In this document: positions 21,501 through 32,680 of the stretch, piece by piece
Numbering within the stretch: the stretch's first letter is position 1
How the letters are laid out: every line of letters begins with the position of its first letter
Source of the DNA: Brachionus manjavacas
Taxonomy: Eukaryota > Rotifera > Eurotatoria > Ploima > Brachionidae
Length of the DNA: 64,000 nucleotides
Assembly: GCA_019054805.1 (NCBI GenBank)
Contig: JAHQIY010000004.1
Span: 682,001 to 746,000, forward strand
Direction: 5' to 3'
Translations under genes and position numbers: made by a program
Notes under the pieces: generated by a model
The model's input: the letters and a program-made list of their open reading frames with translations, nothing else
Told to the model about the DNA's origin: nothing
Database searches by the model: none

Positions 21501-22140
21501 ACGCCAGAATCATATTCAATGAAACGACAGAAGCAAGAAAGTTAAAAAGACATAAGTGAGTGAGTGTCCAAGTAGTTGTTGTTCTGTAAAATTTTCAAAT
21601 GAATTCTCCAGTGAAAATTGGTCGATTTTGATTTCTGAATGTTTGACTTTATTATCTTACAACAGAGAAAGACATGGTTGGAAAGATTGTATGTCATCAA
21701 AAGTTTGAAATGGCTTAAGGTGCTTTTGTTTGATTCTCTGCTGGAAGTTTGATTGCAGTCAGTTCGCCAAATTTATTTGTGTGCCAAATGATTTTTTGTC
21801 TGAATATACTCAAAAGAATTGTCCGACCCTTTTTGGGACTAGTTTTGGTGCAATCGTTTGTTTGAGTTATACCACAGAGAATATTTTAGATTTTTGTATT
21901 CGATTGATTTTTGGTAGACGGGCCGCCGCTGCAGACTCAAGTGTTGATTGGGAAATATATCGAGGAGAATTGGCCAAAGATTACGCCGCTTGAACGCCTC
22001 ACAGCTTCATCGAATATGCGCTGTCTGGTCTTTTACAGCTGCATGATGCGTCCATCAGTTTAGTATTTAAAATTATTTAAAATTAATCAGTTTTTTTGAC
22101 TTGTTCAGACTTTTTTTCCGGATTTTTTTACAAGTCTGTT
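21500..22140 (+). other. Gene-like but unassigned stretch
   Basis: Composition is less AT-rich here. A plus-strand frame at 21,730-21,993 begins with ATT-type rather than ATG context and includes FGRRAAAADSSVDWEIYRGE near its end. It may be a decayed gene, but I see no family signature and no conserved motif. Confidence 0.2.
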
Positions 22141-22259
22141 AAAGCTATCGGGTGACAACATAAAATCGAGACGAACTTTAAAAGGTCAAGGCTTCTTTAC
22201 AATTTATCAAAATAAAACGAAATTTTGAGAGAATATAGCATTTTATTCTAGTTTTTATT

Positions 22260-22985
22260 TATACTTTTATCTTTTTTCAATTAGTCCATTTCTTTGAATA
22301 TTATTTAGTCGTTTGAATGTAGAGGCCAAAAGGTCCTGATTTTGGTCCATATTTCTTGTACAAAGCCGTATTTTATTCCTTAGTAATTCTTAGTTTTTTC
22401 TCTCCAGCCATTCTCATACACTTTCCCCTTTAAAATGGACCAAAAATCTTCAATTGGTCGTACTTCTGGCACATTTGTAGTGTTTTCGCATTTTTGCACA
22501 AATTTGATATTTTGGTCAATCAAGTAATTGACCACTGTATTGGCATAATGAGAGCTCGCCAGAAAAATGCGGGTCAGAACTTATTGTTGCAATCTAAATG
22601 ATGCTTTTTAATAAACGGAATGACTTCACGCTTTATAAAGTCTAAATAGACTGTTTGGTTGACTGCAAGTCCACTTTTTCGTATGATTGGCGCCGAAATT
22701 CCCCTCTCAGAAATGACCGACCAAACAAACAATTTCTGCTCAAATTTCTTAACTGGGGTATTTTTTACTTGCTGGTGTTGCAGCAATGTTAATTGAGTAA
22801 AATATATCATTTCCATTGATTTTACCATGACTGAGAGTGAAATAGGATTCATCATTTAAAATCTTGGAAATATTTGTATTTTTTAGAAAGAAATTTCTAC
22901 ATTTGACTCTTGCTCTTTTTTTTTGCGTTTCGGTTCGGTCAGGGATTTTCATCTTTTTTCTGGGTGTTATTTGAAGCTTCTTCAA
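22260..22985 (-). pseudogene. Mariner-type transposase relic
   Basis: On the minus strand, parts of a Tc1/mariner transposase are spread over two frames with a shift near 22,800. Recognisable pieces are the first catalytic aspartate in ILNDESYFTLSHG, KFEQKLFVWSVISERGIS, GLAVNQTVYLDFI and IPFIKKHHLD. Downstream, stops interrupt the last third, ending near NIQRNGLIEKR. The N-terminal DNA-binding part is absent and I found no convincing terminal inverted repeats. Confidence 0.85.
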
Positions 22986-23124
22986 GAATTTATATAATTA
23001 AACTCATTTAAAATTTTACTTATTTATGATTCTCATCATAATTTTAATGCATCATCTTACATAAGAAGTCTCTCAAAAAAAAAGTACTAACATTTAGCTT
23101 AATGTTTTTTAGAATTGAAATAAA

Positions 23125-23255
23125 ATGTTTAACGATTCTCCTCTCAAATTAAGGAATAAAAAAACAGTACCAAGGTCTTATGTTGCTGGAAGAAAAACTA
23201 CAACAATATCCACATCAACAAATTCTTTTTCACATTCGACTTCTTATCAATCATG
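23125..23255 (+). pseudogene. FLYWCH-type zinc-finger gene, 5' part
   Basis: An ATG opens a 43-codon frame rich in Lys, Thr and Ser (KKTVPRSYVAGRKTTT). It runs into the left LTR of the gypsy element at the CATG target site. The same frame continues after the right LTR at 29,444, where FLYWCH motifs appear, so the two parts belonged to one gene before the insertion. FLYWCH fingers bind DNA and are common in Mutator-derived proteins. The start codon is the first ATG of the open stretch. Confidence 0.65.
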
Positions 23256-23418
23256 TGTAACACCCCCTCCAGCAGACCCCGGTCTTCTGGGGCCTTGCTG
23301 GATTTCTTTATATATATTTGTTTTTTTTTTTGGTTTTAATAAAGAAGTTAGAGAATAAACCAACTTTTGTTTTTCTCTCCCTCTCTCTCTTAAATATTTA
23401 ATAGTGTTCGCTATTAAA
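23256..23418 (+). repeat. 5' LTR of the decayed gypsy element
   Basis: It begins TGTAACACCCCC and ends TATTAAA. It matches 29,275-29,443. It contains AATAAAG and a CT-rich run (TCTCTCCCTCTCTCTC). Confidence 0.9.
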
Positions 23419-23419
23419 T

Positions 23420-23435
23420 TGGTGGCAGCGGTTAA
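23420..23435 (+). promoter_or_regulatory. Primer-binding site of the decayed gypsy
   Basis: TGGTGGCAGCGGTTAA follows the 5' LTR after one base. It begins with TGG as required for a tRNA 3' end, and differs from the site used by the gypsy element at 19.9 kb. Confidence 0.75.
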
Positions 23436-23469
23436 GCTTACAAAAAAAAAAAAAAAAAAAAAGTACACG

Positions 23470-25045
23470 ATGTGGGATGAACACGTGTTTTTGTTCGTAC
23501 AGCTGTGTTTTAGCATAGCTGTGCTAGCTTTAAACATGATTGTTGTAGCTAGTGCTTTTAAAGTCATAATGTACCTCTGGACTGGTCAGAAAAAAAATTC
23601 AAATGCTGGTCTTCAATTCGCCGACACAAATGAGTTGTTCAACGGGACTCGGGAAAAGTTCGCCAAGATTATTTGGAAAAGTTAGCGATCAAAACCGAAC
23701 CGAGAAACAAATGGCGAAATGATGATCAAATAGGATTTAGTGGGAATAGTCGAGGACGTTCTTTTCCTAACACAGGTCGAAATTTGTACAGCAGTTCTGA
23801 GCCGGAACAACACGGTGGAAAATCTTTGTTAGAGCCGATCAAAACACACAAGAGTTTTTTTAACGATGATGAAATGGTGTACAAATGGCTCCAAACAAAT
23901 CCTTTCAGGGAGTCGTAGAATGAGCCTAAGTCTAAATTGGCATTAGAGATAAATGTGTGCTAATAAAGGCGAGATGCTAATTAGGACACGCCAATTAACC
24001 CATTTTAAAAATTCCGAAATGTTCGACAAATACAAAGGGTCGGAAGAAGGTGCTAACGAATACACACAACAAGGAGGAGAACAAAAATCAACGGCAGTTA
24101 AAACAACGAAAGATTCGGCGCCGTCTAAAGAATGGTCGTTTAAGCCAACAATTTTCACACTGAAGCATGATATTCGCACGTGGTGGAATCGATTCAAATT
24201 ATTTGTTGAAAACAACAGAATTATAGAAGCTGATCTGCGGAATTGTGTGGCAACCTATTTGGACGACGATTGTCTGAGTAGGTTCGAATTCAGGGTTCCT
24301 AAGGGACCTGTGGATATGTTCAAATTGGAAAAACTGATGGTCAAAATGTTTGGACAACAACCGGCTTCCCAAAAAGATGCGGTAGCCGAATTCTACAATC
24401 GAAAACAGCTACCTGGTGAGGATTTTCGTGATTTCTATACCAACCTGTGGATCTTGGCACGAAATGCTTTCGTGTATACTGGGAGTTTCGAGCAGAGCCG
24501 CTACGATTATTTGGTGAAAGAAAGATTTATCACCGGTCTTAGCGAAAAAGCAGTATTTTGGAGAGTCGATGTTTCGAATCCACAAACTTGCTCTGAGGCG
24601 TATGACTTAGTGTTTCAAACATATGCCATGCTTCAAATTTTAAACAGAAACCAACATAATCCGATCGGCTCGGAAAAATGGGAGACAAAGAAACTACTCA
24701 CGTGGAGATCCAGAAGCATGTTAGTTGGTCGAACCAAATTAAACAATCTAACAATCCAAGTGATGAGAAAGTATGCAGCAAAAAAGGTTAGACTGTTACC
24801 TAAGAAGTTGGGGAGCTGACTGTTACCTAAGGAAGAATCAAATGAATGAATCGTTTTCTAAAATGCAAGAGCAATTTGAACCATCGACCTCGCAAGGTTA
24901 TGGAAAATTATGCCTGCACTGTGGAAAACCAGGTCATTTGATAGCAGACTGCTATTCAAGAAGAAATCAAATTAAACTGTCAACTCTGGGTAGTAAGAAT
25001 CGAGCAGAGCCTGTCAAATCAAGTAATCAACCAAATAATTTTTGA
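23470..25045 (+). pseudogene. Decayed gypsy Gag with membrane start and zinc knuckle
   Basis: The first ATG after the primer site starts a frame with a long hydrophobic segment at residues 6-36 (FLFVQLCFSIAVLALNMIVV), then shifts near 23,670 and again before 23,953. The 23,953-24,819 piece is the capsid region (WWNRFKLFVENN, LPGEDFRDFYTNLW, ERFITGLSEKAV). After another shift near 24,790 a CCHC knuckle is intact (CLHCGKPGHLIADC, ~24,913-24,955). The frame ends at TGA 25,043-25,045. Gag packages element RNA. The N-terminal membrane segment parallels the other gypsy element. Confidence 0.85.
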
Positions 25046-26660
25046 CAAAAGGATCGTGCTGCTCTAGTACCGTTGAACGAAACTTTGGAGACTTGTGTTG
25101 GAGGTTCTGTCAAAGTAATTGGAAAGGGAAAGTGTTCCGTGAAATTGATAAGTTTTGAGAGTGAAGTGGAAATAATTTTAGTGGATGAACTGGTAAACGA
25201 CTGTCTCCTCGTGTTAGACGTTGCATTTAAACTGACAGACATAAAAGACTATCTGGAACGCATCAGGTCAGCGCTGTCGAAGAAAAACTCAGGTAAAATT
25301 TTAACTTGCAACTTTACAAAGGTGCCCGATATCAAACGTGATAACTCCGGAACGGTGGAAAAACCGGCGAACATCGGGACCGTAAATGTTGCTACGTACA
25401 TGTCAATAATTGAAGACGAGTTCTCCGATATTATAGGAAAAGATCTGAATTCGATAACACAAACGAACATTTGCGAACATCGGATTGATTTAATAAACAA
25501 TAAACCTATACGACAACCCGCAAGAAGGATCCCTTTCTCGCTGCGTGATGAAGTCAAAAAGCAAATTGATGACATGTTGATGGCAGATCTGATCCGAGAA
25601 AGCGATTCTCCATGGGCCTCCCCCATAGTATTAATTAAGAAAAGTAATGAGAAAATTCGCTTGTGTATCGATTATCGGAAGCTTAATGAGGTTACCATCA
25701 AGGATAGCTACCCACTCCCAAAAATTGAAACGTTGATTGCCCTGCTGAACGGAGCGACTAAATTTTCAAATTGGATTTGACTTCGGGCTATCATCAGATT
25801 AGAATTAAGTAGGAAGACAAGCCAAAAACTGCATTCATCACCGAATTTGGTTTATTTGAATTCAACGTCATGTCGTTCAGGCTGACAAATGAACCAGCGA
25901 CGTTTCAGCGGACCATGGAAAAAGCACTTAAAGGAATCTTGAACGTTTTTTGCCTTGTCTATTTGGACGACATTATCATTTGCTCGAAGACGTTTGAGGA
26001 GCATTACATTCACGTACGGACAGTTCTTGAACGGATCCGAGCTGCAGTTTTAAAAATTAACTGGGAGAAATGCGAGTGGTTCGTCTCAGCCATCTCGGCC
26101 ATGTCATCTGTAATGGCACTGTTAAGCCCTCACCCAGTAAAATAGAAGTTTTGTTCAGATACGAAAGACCTAAAACAATCAAACAACTACAGAGTTTTTT
26201 GGGACTGGCGAACCATTAAAGACGTTTTGTTAAGGGTTTTGCTGAAATAGCAGGACCACTGCACGAGGCAACCGAAAAAAGTAAAAATTTTGATTGGAAC
26301 GAGAAAAGACAAGCAAGTTTCGATGAGATCCGGACATGTCTTACAAAACCGGATGATGGGAAAAAAGGTGTTTTAATACTTCCAAACTTTAAAGAAGATT
26401 TTAGACTGGAAACTGATGCGAGCGAACACAGCGCCGGGGCTGTTTTAAGTCAAAAATACAAAGGATCGTAGAGACTTGTTGTTTACTGGAGCAAAAGATT
26501 TACGAAGCAGCAAACAAAGTATTCGGCGGCTGAGCGGGAACTGTTAGCGATAGTGTTAGCCATTGAACATTTCAAACATTATCTCTATGGCTGGAAATTT
26601 ACTATTGCTACAGACCATAAGCCCCTGGTTTGGTTAAAAAACCTTAAGGCCCCAGCGCCA
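25046..26660 (+). pseudogene. Decayed gypsy pol: RT and RNase H
   Basis: After a short region of unclear protease character, the RT begins around 25,400. Motifs present are SPWASPIVLIKK, IRLCIDYRKLNEVT, SYPLPKIET, then a frameshift at ~25,776, TSGYHQIRI, a TAG, ATFQRTMEKAL, and the catalytic box YLDDIIICS near 25,960. A second shift near 26,080 precedes FLGLANH, where TAA replaces the usual tyrosine. RNase H follows with ETDASEHSAGAVLSQ, another TAG, and ATDHKPLVWL. Confidence 0.88.
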
Positions 26661-28140
26661 AGGTGGTTAATTAACTAGGTGGTTGATCGATCTACGAATG
26701 TACGAGTTCGATATTGAATACCGCAACGATCACGAGAACGGTAACGCGGATGCGCTGTCTAGAAGGCTGTTGGAAGAAGAAAACGACGTGGAGGAAGAGA
26801 GCACTAGGGACCCAGGAGTAGTGATGAATAATCTGGTTTTACAACAAACCGATTTCAATGAAGACCAGCTCGAAGATGATGCTTTAGCAGAGCTGCACAG
26901 TTGGATAAGAACAGGGGTGAGACAGGATACATGTGACAAAACAAATCCAGAACTATTTATTTACTGGTGCCAGTTTGGGCGTTTTAAAATTTTCGGAAAA
27001 AATGTTTATCGGCGTTATGATAAAGATGAGTCTGGGATTATCAATATGTGGTCCCGGTAAAGGATCGAACAGAAGTCCTAAAGAAAGTTCATAACAATCC
27101 GTTCAGTGGACCCCTTGGGGTAGATAAAAAAACCGATAAAATTAGACTTAGGTTCTACTGGCCCAAATACCTAAAGGATGTAGCAGAGTATATTCAGCAA
27201 TGCGAACAATGCGCATTATTAAAAGCCCCAAAAAATTATTCCAAGCAGCCCATAGTTTCGATTAGGTCCAGTAGACCCATCCGTTTAATAACATCGGACA
27301 TATTGGGTCCGTTACCCCGGACAGATAGCGATTCTCTTTACATCTTGGTGATTGTCTGCCATTTTTCAAAATTCTTGGAGTTGTTCCCGCTGAAAAAGTG
27401 GCGGATTGTTTGATTCAATTTATCTGCCGACATTGTGTACCTGAAGCCGCGCTGTCGGACAGAGGATCCAATTTCCAATCGGAACTGATGAATCAGCTTT
27501 ATGAGTTGCTAGACATTCAGAGACTGCAGACATCTGCGTACTATTCTCAATGTGACGGGGAAACTGAGAGATTCAACCGCACGCTGGAACAAATGTTGGC
27601 GTGTAATGTAGCCGACTCACAAAAGGACTGGGACAAATACCTACCTAAGTAAGCGTTTGCCTATAACACCGCGGTGCACCATACGACGGGCTTAACACCG
27701 TTTGAAGTCATCTATAGTCGAAAACCAAAGTTACCCGTGTATTTGTTGTTCCCTGCCCCAGACCTGGATTTGAATTTAGATTAATTGTCGTATGCAAGCA
27801 AAGTCCGAGCCGATCTGCTCAGATGTTATGAGACCGTAGCCCAAAATGCAGACGTCAAAGTGAGTAAATTTAATTTCTACGCGGACCGTAATGTAAGGCC
27901 TTTTGGCTACGCCCTCGGGGACCGGGTATACTTGCTAAAACAAGCAAACAAAAAAGGTGTGTCAAAGAAACTGAGCCATAAATGGAAAAGGCCTTTCACC
28001 GTTGTCGAAGTCCTAAGTGAGAATTATTACCTGACCCGAGCAGACGTTAACCAGAAGAAACAGTTGGTCCACGCTAATAGGTTGAAAAGGTGTTTTAAAC
28101 CCTCTAGTAACACCTGCTATAAAACAATGATCGAGGAATA
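26661..28140 (+). pseudogene. Decayed gypsy pol: integrase region
   Basis: Pieces in several frames cover the end of RNase H, the zinc finger (CEQCALLK, but one of its histidines is apparently lost at SGPLG), and the catalytic residues D in TSDILGPLP, D in LSDRGSNF and E in GETERFNRTL. Frames break at ~27,055 and ~27,405, and TAA codons occur at ~27,650 and ~27,782. The last piece (27,785-28,141) contains the GDRVYLL strand of the C-terminal domain. Integration activity is not expected. Confidence 0.88.
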
Positions 28141-28141
28141 A

Positions 28142-29274
28142 GTGAACAGTTCAGGTGACGGCAAAGCCGAATGGTCGCCAGACGCGGAAATTCAAGTTAC
28201 CGAAACCAACGAGGTACATAGCAGCGCAGCAGAAATTAACCAAAAGAGTTACTGGATGGACCCAGATTTTCTAGATCTGCCGGAAAACCGTACCGAATCG
28301 GATGCTGATACCTCCGTTTTTGAACAGAACTACGATTTGCGAAGGTAAATGGATGCTGCTCAAAACGAGTTGAACGGGGGTAAACCAGAAGACACCGTGC
28401 GTCCAAAAAGGTCTAGGAAACCACCAGATCAGTTGCAATATATCTAAGTATCATGATTTTTTTTTAAATATTTATAATTTTTTTTTGAAAAAAAAAAAAA
28501 ATAAACTTTTTGTAAGAAAGTTATGCTCTCAATAGCACGTTGAAAAAAAAATTTTGTAGAAAAGTTGTTCTCTCCATTGCACCTTGAAAAAATTTTCATG
28601 TTATATTAAAAAAAAAAAAAAAAAAAAAAGAAATTTACAATAAATAATATGATATGCCAGTGCGAAGAGAGAAAAGTCCCGTCCGAGGTCCGAGCAGAAC
28701 CCAAACCTACGATGAGAAATGTCACCCGTAGCGCAATTGAGGAGTGGATATGGGAGAATGGTGGTCGAGAACGGGAAGGACTGCTGAGATGTCGCATGGT
28801 TGAGAGGCGGCCCGCACCCCCTCATGTTCTTGACCATGAATAAATGCTACACATGATCCGGTCCACACCGTTCCATGGACGACTGATGGTTTGTGGTCCG
28901 GAAAACTATATAGCGTGCTGGGTACCGATAGACCTCAACTCAGTGGATCGGAGTTCAGTCTACGGAAGGAACCAACAAGCAACATAAAACAGGAGATTCA
29001 TCCCTCTCGGCAACCGCTAGCGCATCCGACCCGATCCCCGACCCCAGGATCAGCATCCGCCTGCACACACTGTTTGGGGCTGTTATAGGTCGGGGCAGAG
29101 GCCTTGGTCTATGGACGCCTTCAGCCACAGCTCTGTACATCACTGACAAGCAACACAAATAAAGTATTTTTGTTTTTTATTGTTGTTTTTTTGTTTTTTT
29201 TTTATTTTGTTTTGTTTCCTTTTATTTTTTACTCCCCGAACGTCCGGAGCCGTTCTCCCACGGCGAGGGAGTAA
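28142..29274 (+). other. 3' internal region of the decayed gypsy
   Basis: A 68-codon acidic frame (28,142-28,348) and a short basic end follow the integrase directly and are probably the pol C-terminus. After two A/T-rich runs, 28,650-29,150 is unusually GC-rich for this window with no convincing ORF. A purine stretch GGCGAGGGAG just before the 3' LTR is the likely polypurine tract. Confidence 0.5.
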
Positions 29275-29443
29275 TGTAACACCCCCTCCAGCAGACCCCG
29301 GTTTTCTGGGGCCTTGCTGGATTTCTTTATATATATTTGTTTTTTTATATTTTTTTGGTTTTAATAAAGAAGTTAGAGAATAAACCAACTTTTGTTTTTC
29401 TCTCCCTCTCTCTCTTAAATATTTAATAGGGCACGCTATTAAA
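29275..29443 (+). repeat. 3' LTR of the decayed gypsy element
   Basis: It matches 23,256-23,418 with a 6-bp insertion in the T run and a few substitutions. It is followed by the CATG duplication. Confidence 0.9.
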
Positions 29444-30115
29444 CATGCATAAATGAAATAACAACACCAGAAATCACTCATGAAAATTATAAAGAGGAAG
29501 AAGAAGAATTAGATATGACCCTGTATCAAAGAAAATCCAAAATGATCGATGAATTTATTGACGCTACTAACAAGCTTAAAGTATCAGATTTCGATATCAT
29601 TATAATACCTAGTGCTAAAGATAAGCCTTAGTTGTTACATGAAGGCGATAGATACCTTATCGATAAACAAAAACCGAGAACTGGTAAAACTTATTGGAAA
29701 TGTAATGTCCCAGGCTGTAGTGGTCGTGTGCATACGTGTGAACAAGATCCGCATTCTTCTTTACAACGGGCTGTCGGTAAATTTATTCAAAAATAATTAT
29801 TTTAATTTTTTTTAAATTTAAAAAATAAAAAAAAATTAAAAAAGGTGGAATTTTCAAAACAACACTTAATGACAGAACTCTAATTAAAATCCAGCCTCAC
29901 CAGTATCATGCCCTTTTTTTGATAAATTGAATCAGACGAATGCTATGCAAAAATCATTGCAAGAGCGAAATCTACAACTGAATGTCCCAGAACTATAATA
30001 CAAGAGTGCCAATATGAATATTTAAATGTAGAAAATGTTGCCAATTTACCAAATCAAATGAATTTGACTCAGGCTATTTTGATAAGAAGTCATCCAACAG
30101 TAAATAAGATAATTT
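29444..30115 (+). pseudogene. FLYWCH-type zinc-finger gene, 3' part
   Basis: Directly after the LTR the frame of the 5' part resumes with an acidic stretch and reaches IIIIPSAKDKP, a TAG, then LHEGDRYLIDKQKPRTGKTY and WKCNVPGCSGRVHT, the start of a FLYWCH finger (aromatic residues, then CxxxxC). The finger's distal half (TLNDRTLIKIQPHQYH) appears ~120 bases later at 29,857, after an A/T-rich interruption that could be an intron (GTAAAT...AAAAAAG) or an insertion. A further frame at 29,935-30,100 (IIARAKSTTECPRTII, MNLTQAILIRSHP) matches what usually follows such fingers. At least one stop and one frameshift mark it as a pseudogene. Confidence 0.7.
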
Positions 30116-31220
30116 TACATTTTAAAAGAGAGCATCACTCGACTGAGGTGCATTTAAATAAAGTTAAGAATGGTGAAAAATACTCTAGAAACCAAAAGAA
30201 ATTTTAAAAGATAATCTTTTGAAAGCCGATTGTAAGAGATATGAAAACGAAGGTGGTCAAAGTGAAGAACATAAACAACACTTAAATTTTAAATTTTGAT
30301 AAAACACTTAGTCAGAGTGGATTGAGCTTTTTTTATTTTTTATTATAAAGTTTGTATTTTTGTTTTTATTAATTTTTTTATATAGAAATAAAACTTTTAA
30401 AAAAATTCTATGTTTCTATATAGCAAAGGTGGTCTTCATTATTAATTCGATATAAAAGTCTAAGTCTACATTATGTGTATCTATATAGTAAAGATAATCT
30501 ACATAATTTATTCTATATTAAAGTCTACATCTATTATATGTGTCTATATAGTCAGTCTATATTATGATTTTCCACATAATGATATAGTGCCGTGAAGTTC
30601 GTTTCAATTCGATCTTTTCAATTCAGAAAAAGTTAAATAGCTTTTTTGCTAAAAGAGATAATTTAGTTCTGTAAAATGCTTAATTTTAAGCAAATTTGCT
30701 TTATGGAGTAAAATAAGTCTGCAAAATTCTCTGCAATTTTCTGTATTTTGCACCCCATTAAAAAGTATTCCAATCAAGTGTGCAATTACATTGCAGAGTT
30801 TTTGCTTTACCATTAAGCAAATGGAAAATAAGTTTTTATGTTAATAAAAAATGTTTTAATATTAATTAAAACAAGGTTTACCCGTTGCTCCGCTGCCGGA
30901 ATCAAAAAAGGAGAAATTTATTTTGATTATTTAATTAATTGATTAATTTTATTTTGTCAAAAAATTCTTTTTGATAATTTTCATTAAATGTTTTTTTTCA
31001 AATATACACAGTAAAAGTTTAGAAATTTTTTTTGTTAACAAATTGTTTTTACGCATATAATAGGCGGGAAAATAAATTAATTATTATTTTTATTTGCCAT
31101 AAATCCAAAAGCATAAACCCAAAAAAAAACTATGTGAAAAATAAATCTTATAAAAAATTCAAAAATAAAAAATGGTTAAAATAATTTAAAAAAAACGGTT
31201 CTAGAAATCAAAGTTTTAGA
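30116..31220. other. Non-genic stretch with a degenerate tandem repeat
   Basis: At 30,405-30,590 a unit of ~65 bases is repeated about 2.6 times, with the shared landmark TCTATATAG. I see no gene in the remainder. Confidence 0.5.
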
Positions 31221-31224
31221 AATC

Positions 31225-31768
31225 TATACAATTTAATACTACTTAAAATGACTCTTTTTGACATAGATTCAATAAATTTTTGTACGTATTCAGTGGAATC
31301 TTTAACCACTTTTTGTTTAAAACCACTCTTAAATGCTCAATAGAGGCTACTCTAGTGTCCATCAATTTTGCATCCATTTATGACCATGAGTTTGATTGGG
31401 TTGAGATCTGGTGAACGGGCACACCATGGCAGGACCTCAATGTTCTGTTCTTTTATCTAATCGCTTACTGAGTGAACAGTATGTACCGAAGCGCCATCTT
31501 GCTGAAAAATCCAAGGCTTGAGTCTTAGAATTAAAATAAGTGTCGAGTTGTTGATAGCTAGATGTAGGTTATTTTCTAATCTCTCTAAAAATGCACATTC
31601 CGTCCCTAAAAGTTAGCTTCCAAGGTCTACCAGAATGACTTCGATCAGACACAGTACCAGTCCCTTCATATCGTTTTTTAGTTGAAGATACACATTTTGG
31701 AGATACACCTAACAGATAGACCATTTTTCTTTTTGTCTCCACATTTTAGTAGATTCACGATCTGCCAT
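31225..31768 (-). pseudogene. Tc1-like transposase relic
   Basis: On the minus strand an ATG at 31,768 opens MADRESTKMWRQKEKW, and then, with frame changes, SDRSHSGRPWKL (the usual link after the helix-turn-helix region). The middle is deleted. The catalytic end follows as FQQDGASVHT and VLPWCARSPDLNPIK, the family's DxxSxH and PDLNPIE signatures, with Lys in place of the last catalytic Glu. Frameshifts and the deletion show it is inactive. I found no matching terminal repeats. Confidence 0.85.
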
Positions 31769-32273
31769 TTTGGTGGGCTAGACCCATTTTTAGACAAAAT
31801 AAAGATTATTTGGTATTTAAATTAAGCAGTTTAGGAACACAATTTAATCTAAAATTAAGAGACGTAAGAATTAACCTTAAAAGTGTCAATGTGTTTAATT
31901 TTTTTCTTATACACTCAATTTTTAGTCAAATTCGATAAATAAAATAATTAATTTCTAAATTTTTGCAACTTACTGTATTTATATTAAATGATTGAATATA
32001 TATTTCTGTATAAAAAACATTTCTTGTAAAAAAAAACTTGAATGAATGAACTGATTGAATTAAATTTGAATATTTTTTTCTTGACTTTTATAATATTTTT
32101 TATAATTTTTTAAATATCAAGATATGTTATCGAAACATAAATAAATATTTAAAACTAAAAAACGTTAAATTTTGTATCGCAAAATTTGAAAATTAAGATT
32201 TTATTTTACTTTAGAATAAAATTTATTACATTTTCTTCTTAGTTAAAGAAAAAAAATTATGTTTAATAAACGA

Positions 32274-32520
32274 TTATTCATTTATAATTTGTAAAGTAAA
32301 GGTCTTTTTTTGAAATATAGTAATGTTCGAAGTTTTCCACGCTTCGTGAACTTTGCTTTCTCGAAGAGTTAAATTAAAAAGTTCTATGATTTCTATTAAT
32401 GAATTTCTAGGTAGGTTTTTTAACATTAAATTATGAATTTGGTCAGGTCCCGATTCCGCTTCATTTTTCAATCTTTTTAAAGCCATCATTAATTCATTAA
32501 GGAAAATTGGATCATTAATA
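32274..32520 (-). pseudogene. LINE reverse transcriptase N-terminal fragment
   Basis: The minus strand reads MALKRLKNEAESGPDQIHNL, then LIEIIELFNLTLRESKVHEA, which is the RT finger region of Jockey-like LINEs. The fragment stops within ~70 residues. It adjoins the inverted copy of the repeat found at 1196-1360. Confidence 0.75.
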
Positions 32521-32680
32521 ATGTAATGTTTACATTAGTACACTTGGGCCCGTCTATCCGATCTTCTTGTTAGACGTATTAGAGCAGCTATTTATGCTCC
32601 TTGTTAACTTAAACGCTCATGGTTAAGTTAATCAACTTTCCAGTGATATCGACAAAGATGTCGCTATATCACAAAAATTA
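32520..32680 (-). repeat. Inverted copy of the 1196-1360 repeat
   Basis: Matches 1196-1360 as reverse complement, with shared ends AATGTTTACATTAGTAC and TATCGACAAAGATGTCGCT. It abuts the LINE RT fragment, so the repeat may be an internal part of, or an insertion in, such an element. Confidence 0.6.

Larger units (their letters stand above)
23256..29443 (+). mobile_element. Decayed Ty3/gypsy element inside a FLYWCH gene
   Basis: A 6188-bp LTR element with LTRs of 163 and 169 bp, flanked by the 4-bp duplication CATG (23,252-23,255 and 29,444-29,447). The LTRs differ by a C/T change, a 6-bp indel in a T run and about three bases near the end, so it is older than the minus-strand gypsy. The coding region has many frameshifts and stops and cannot be active. 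Gene order is gag, protease, RT, RNase H, integrase. Confidence 0.93.

Noticed and set aside
23404-23567. ORFs overlapping the LTR and poly-A run on both strands
   Set aside because: They are shadows of the LTR, the A run and the Gag start; only the ATG at 23,470 is supported.
16370-27784. Alternative genetic code with UAA read as Tyr, suggested by TAA at a usual tyrosine site of the decayed gypsy RT
   Set aside because: The other TAA sites do not call for Tyr, the older element also carries TAG, TGA and many frameshifts, and an ordinary-looking host ORF ends in TAA. Simple nonsense mutations explain it.
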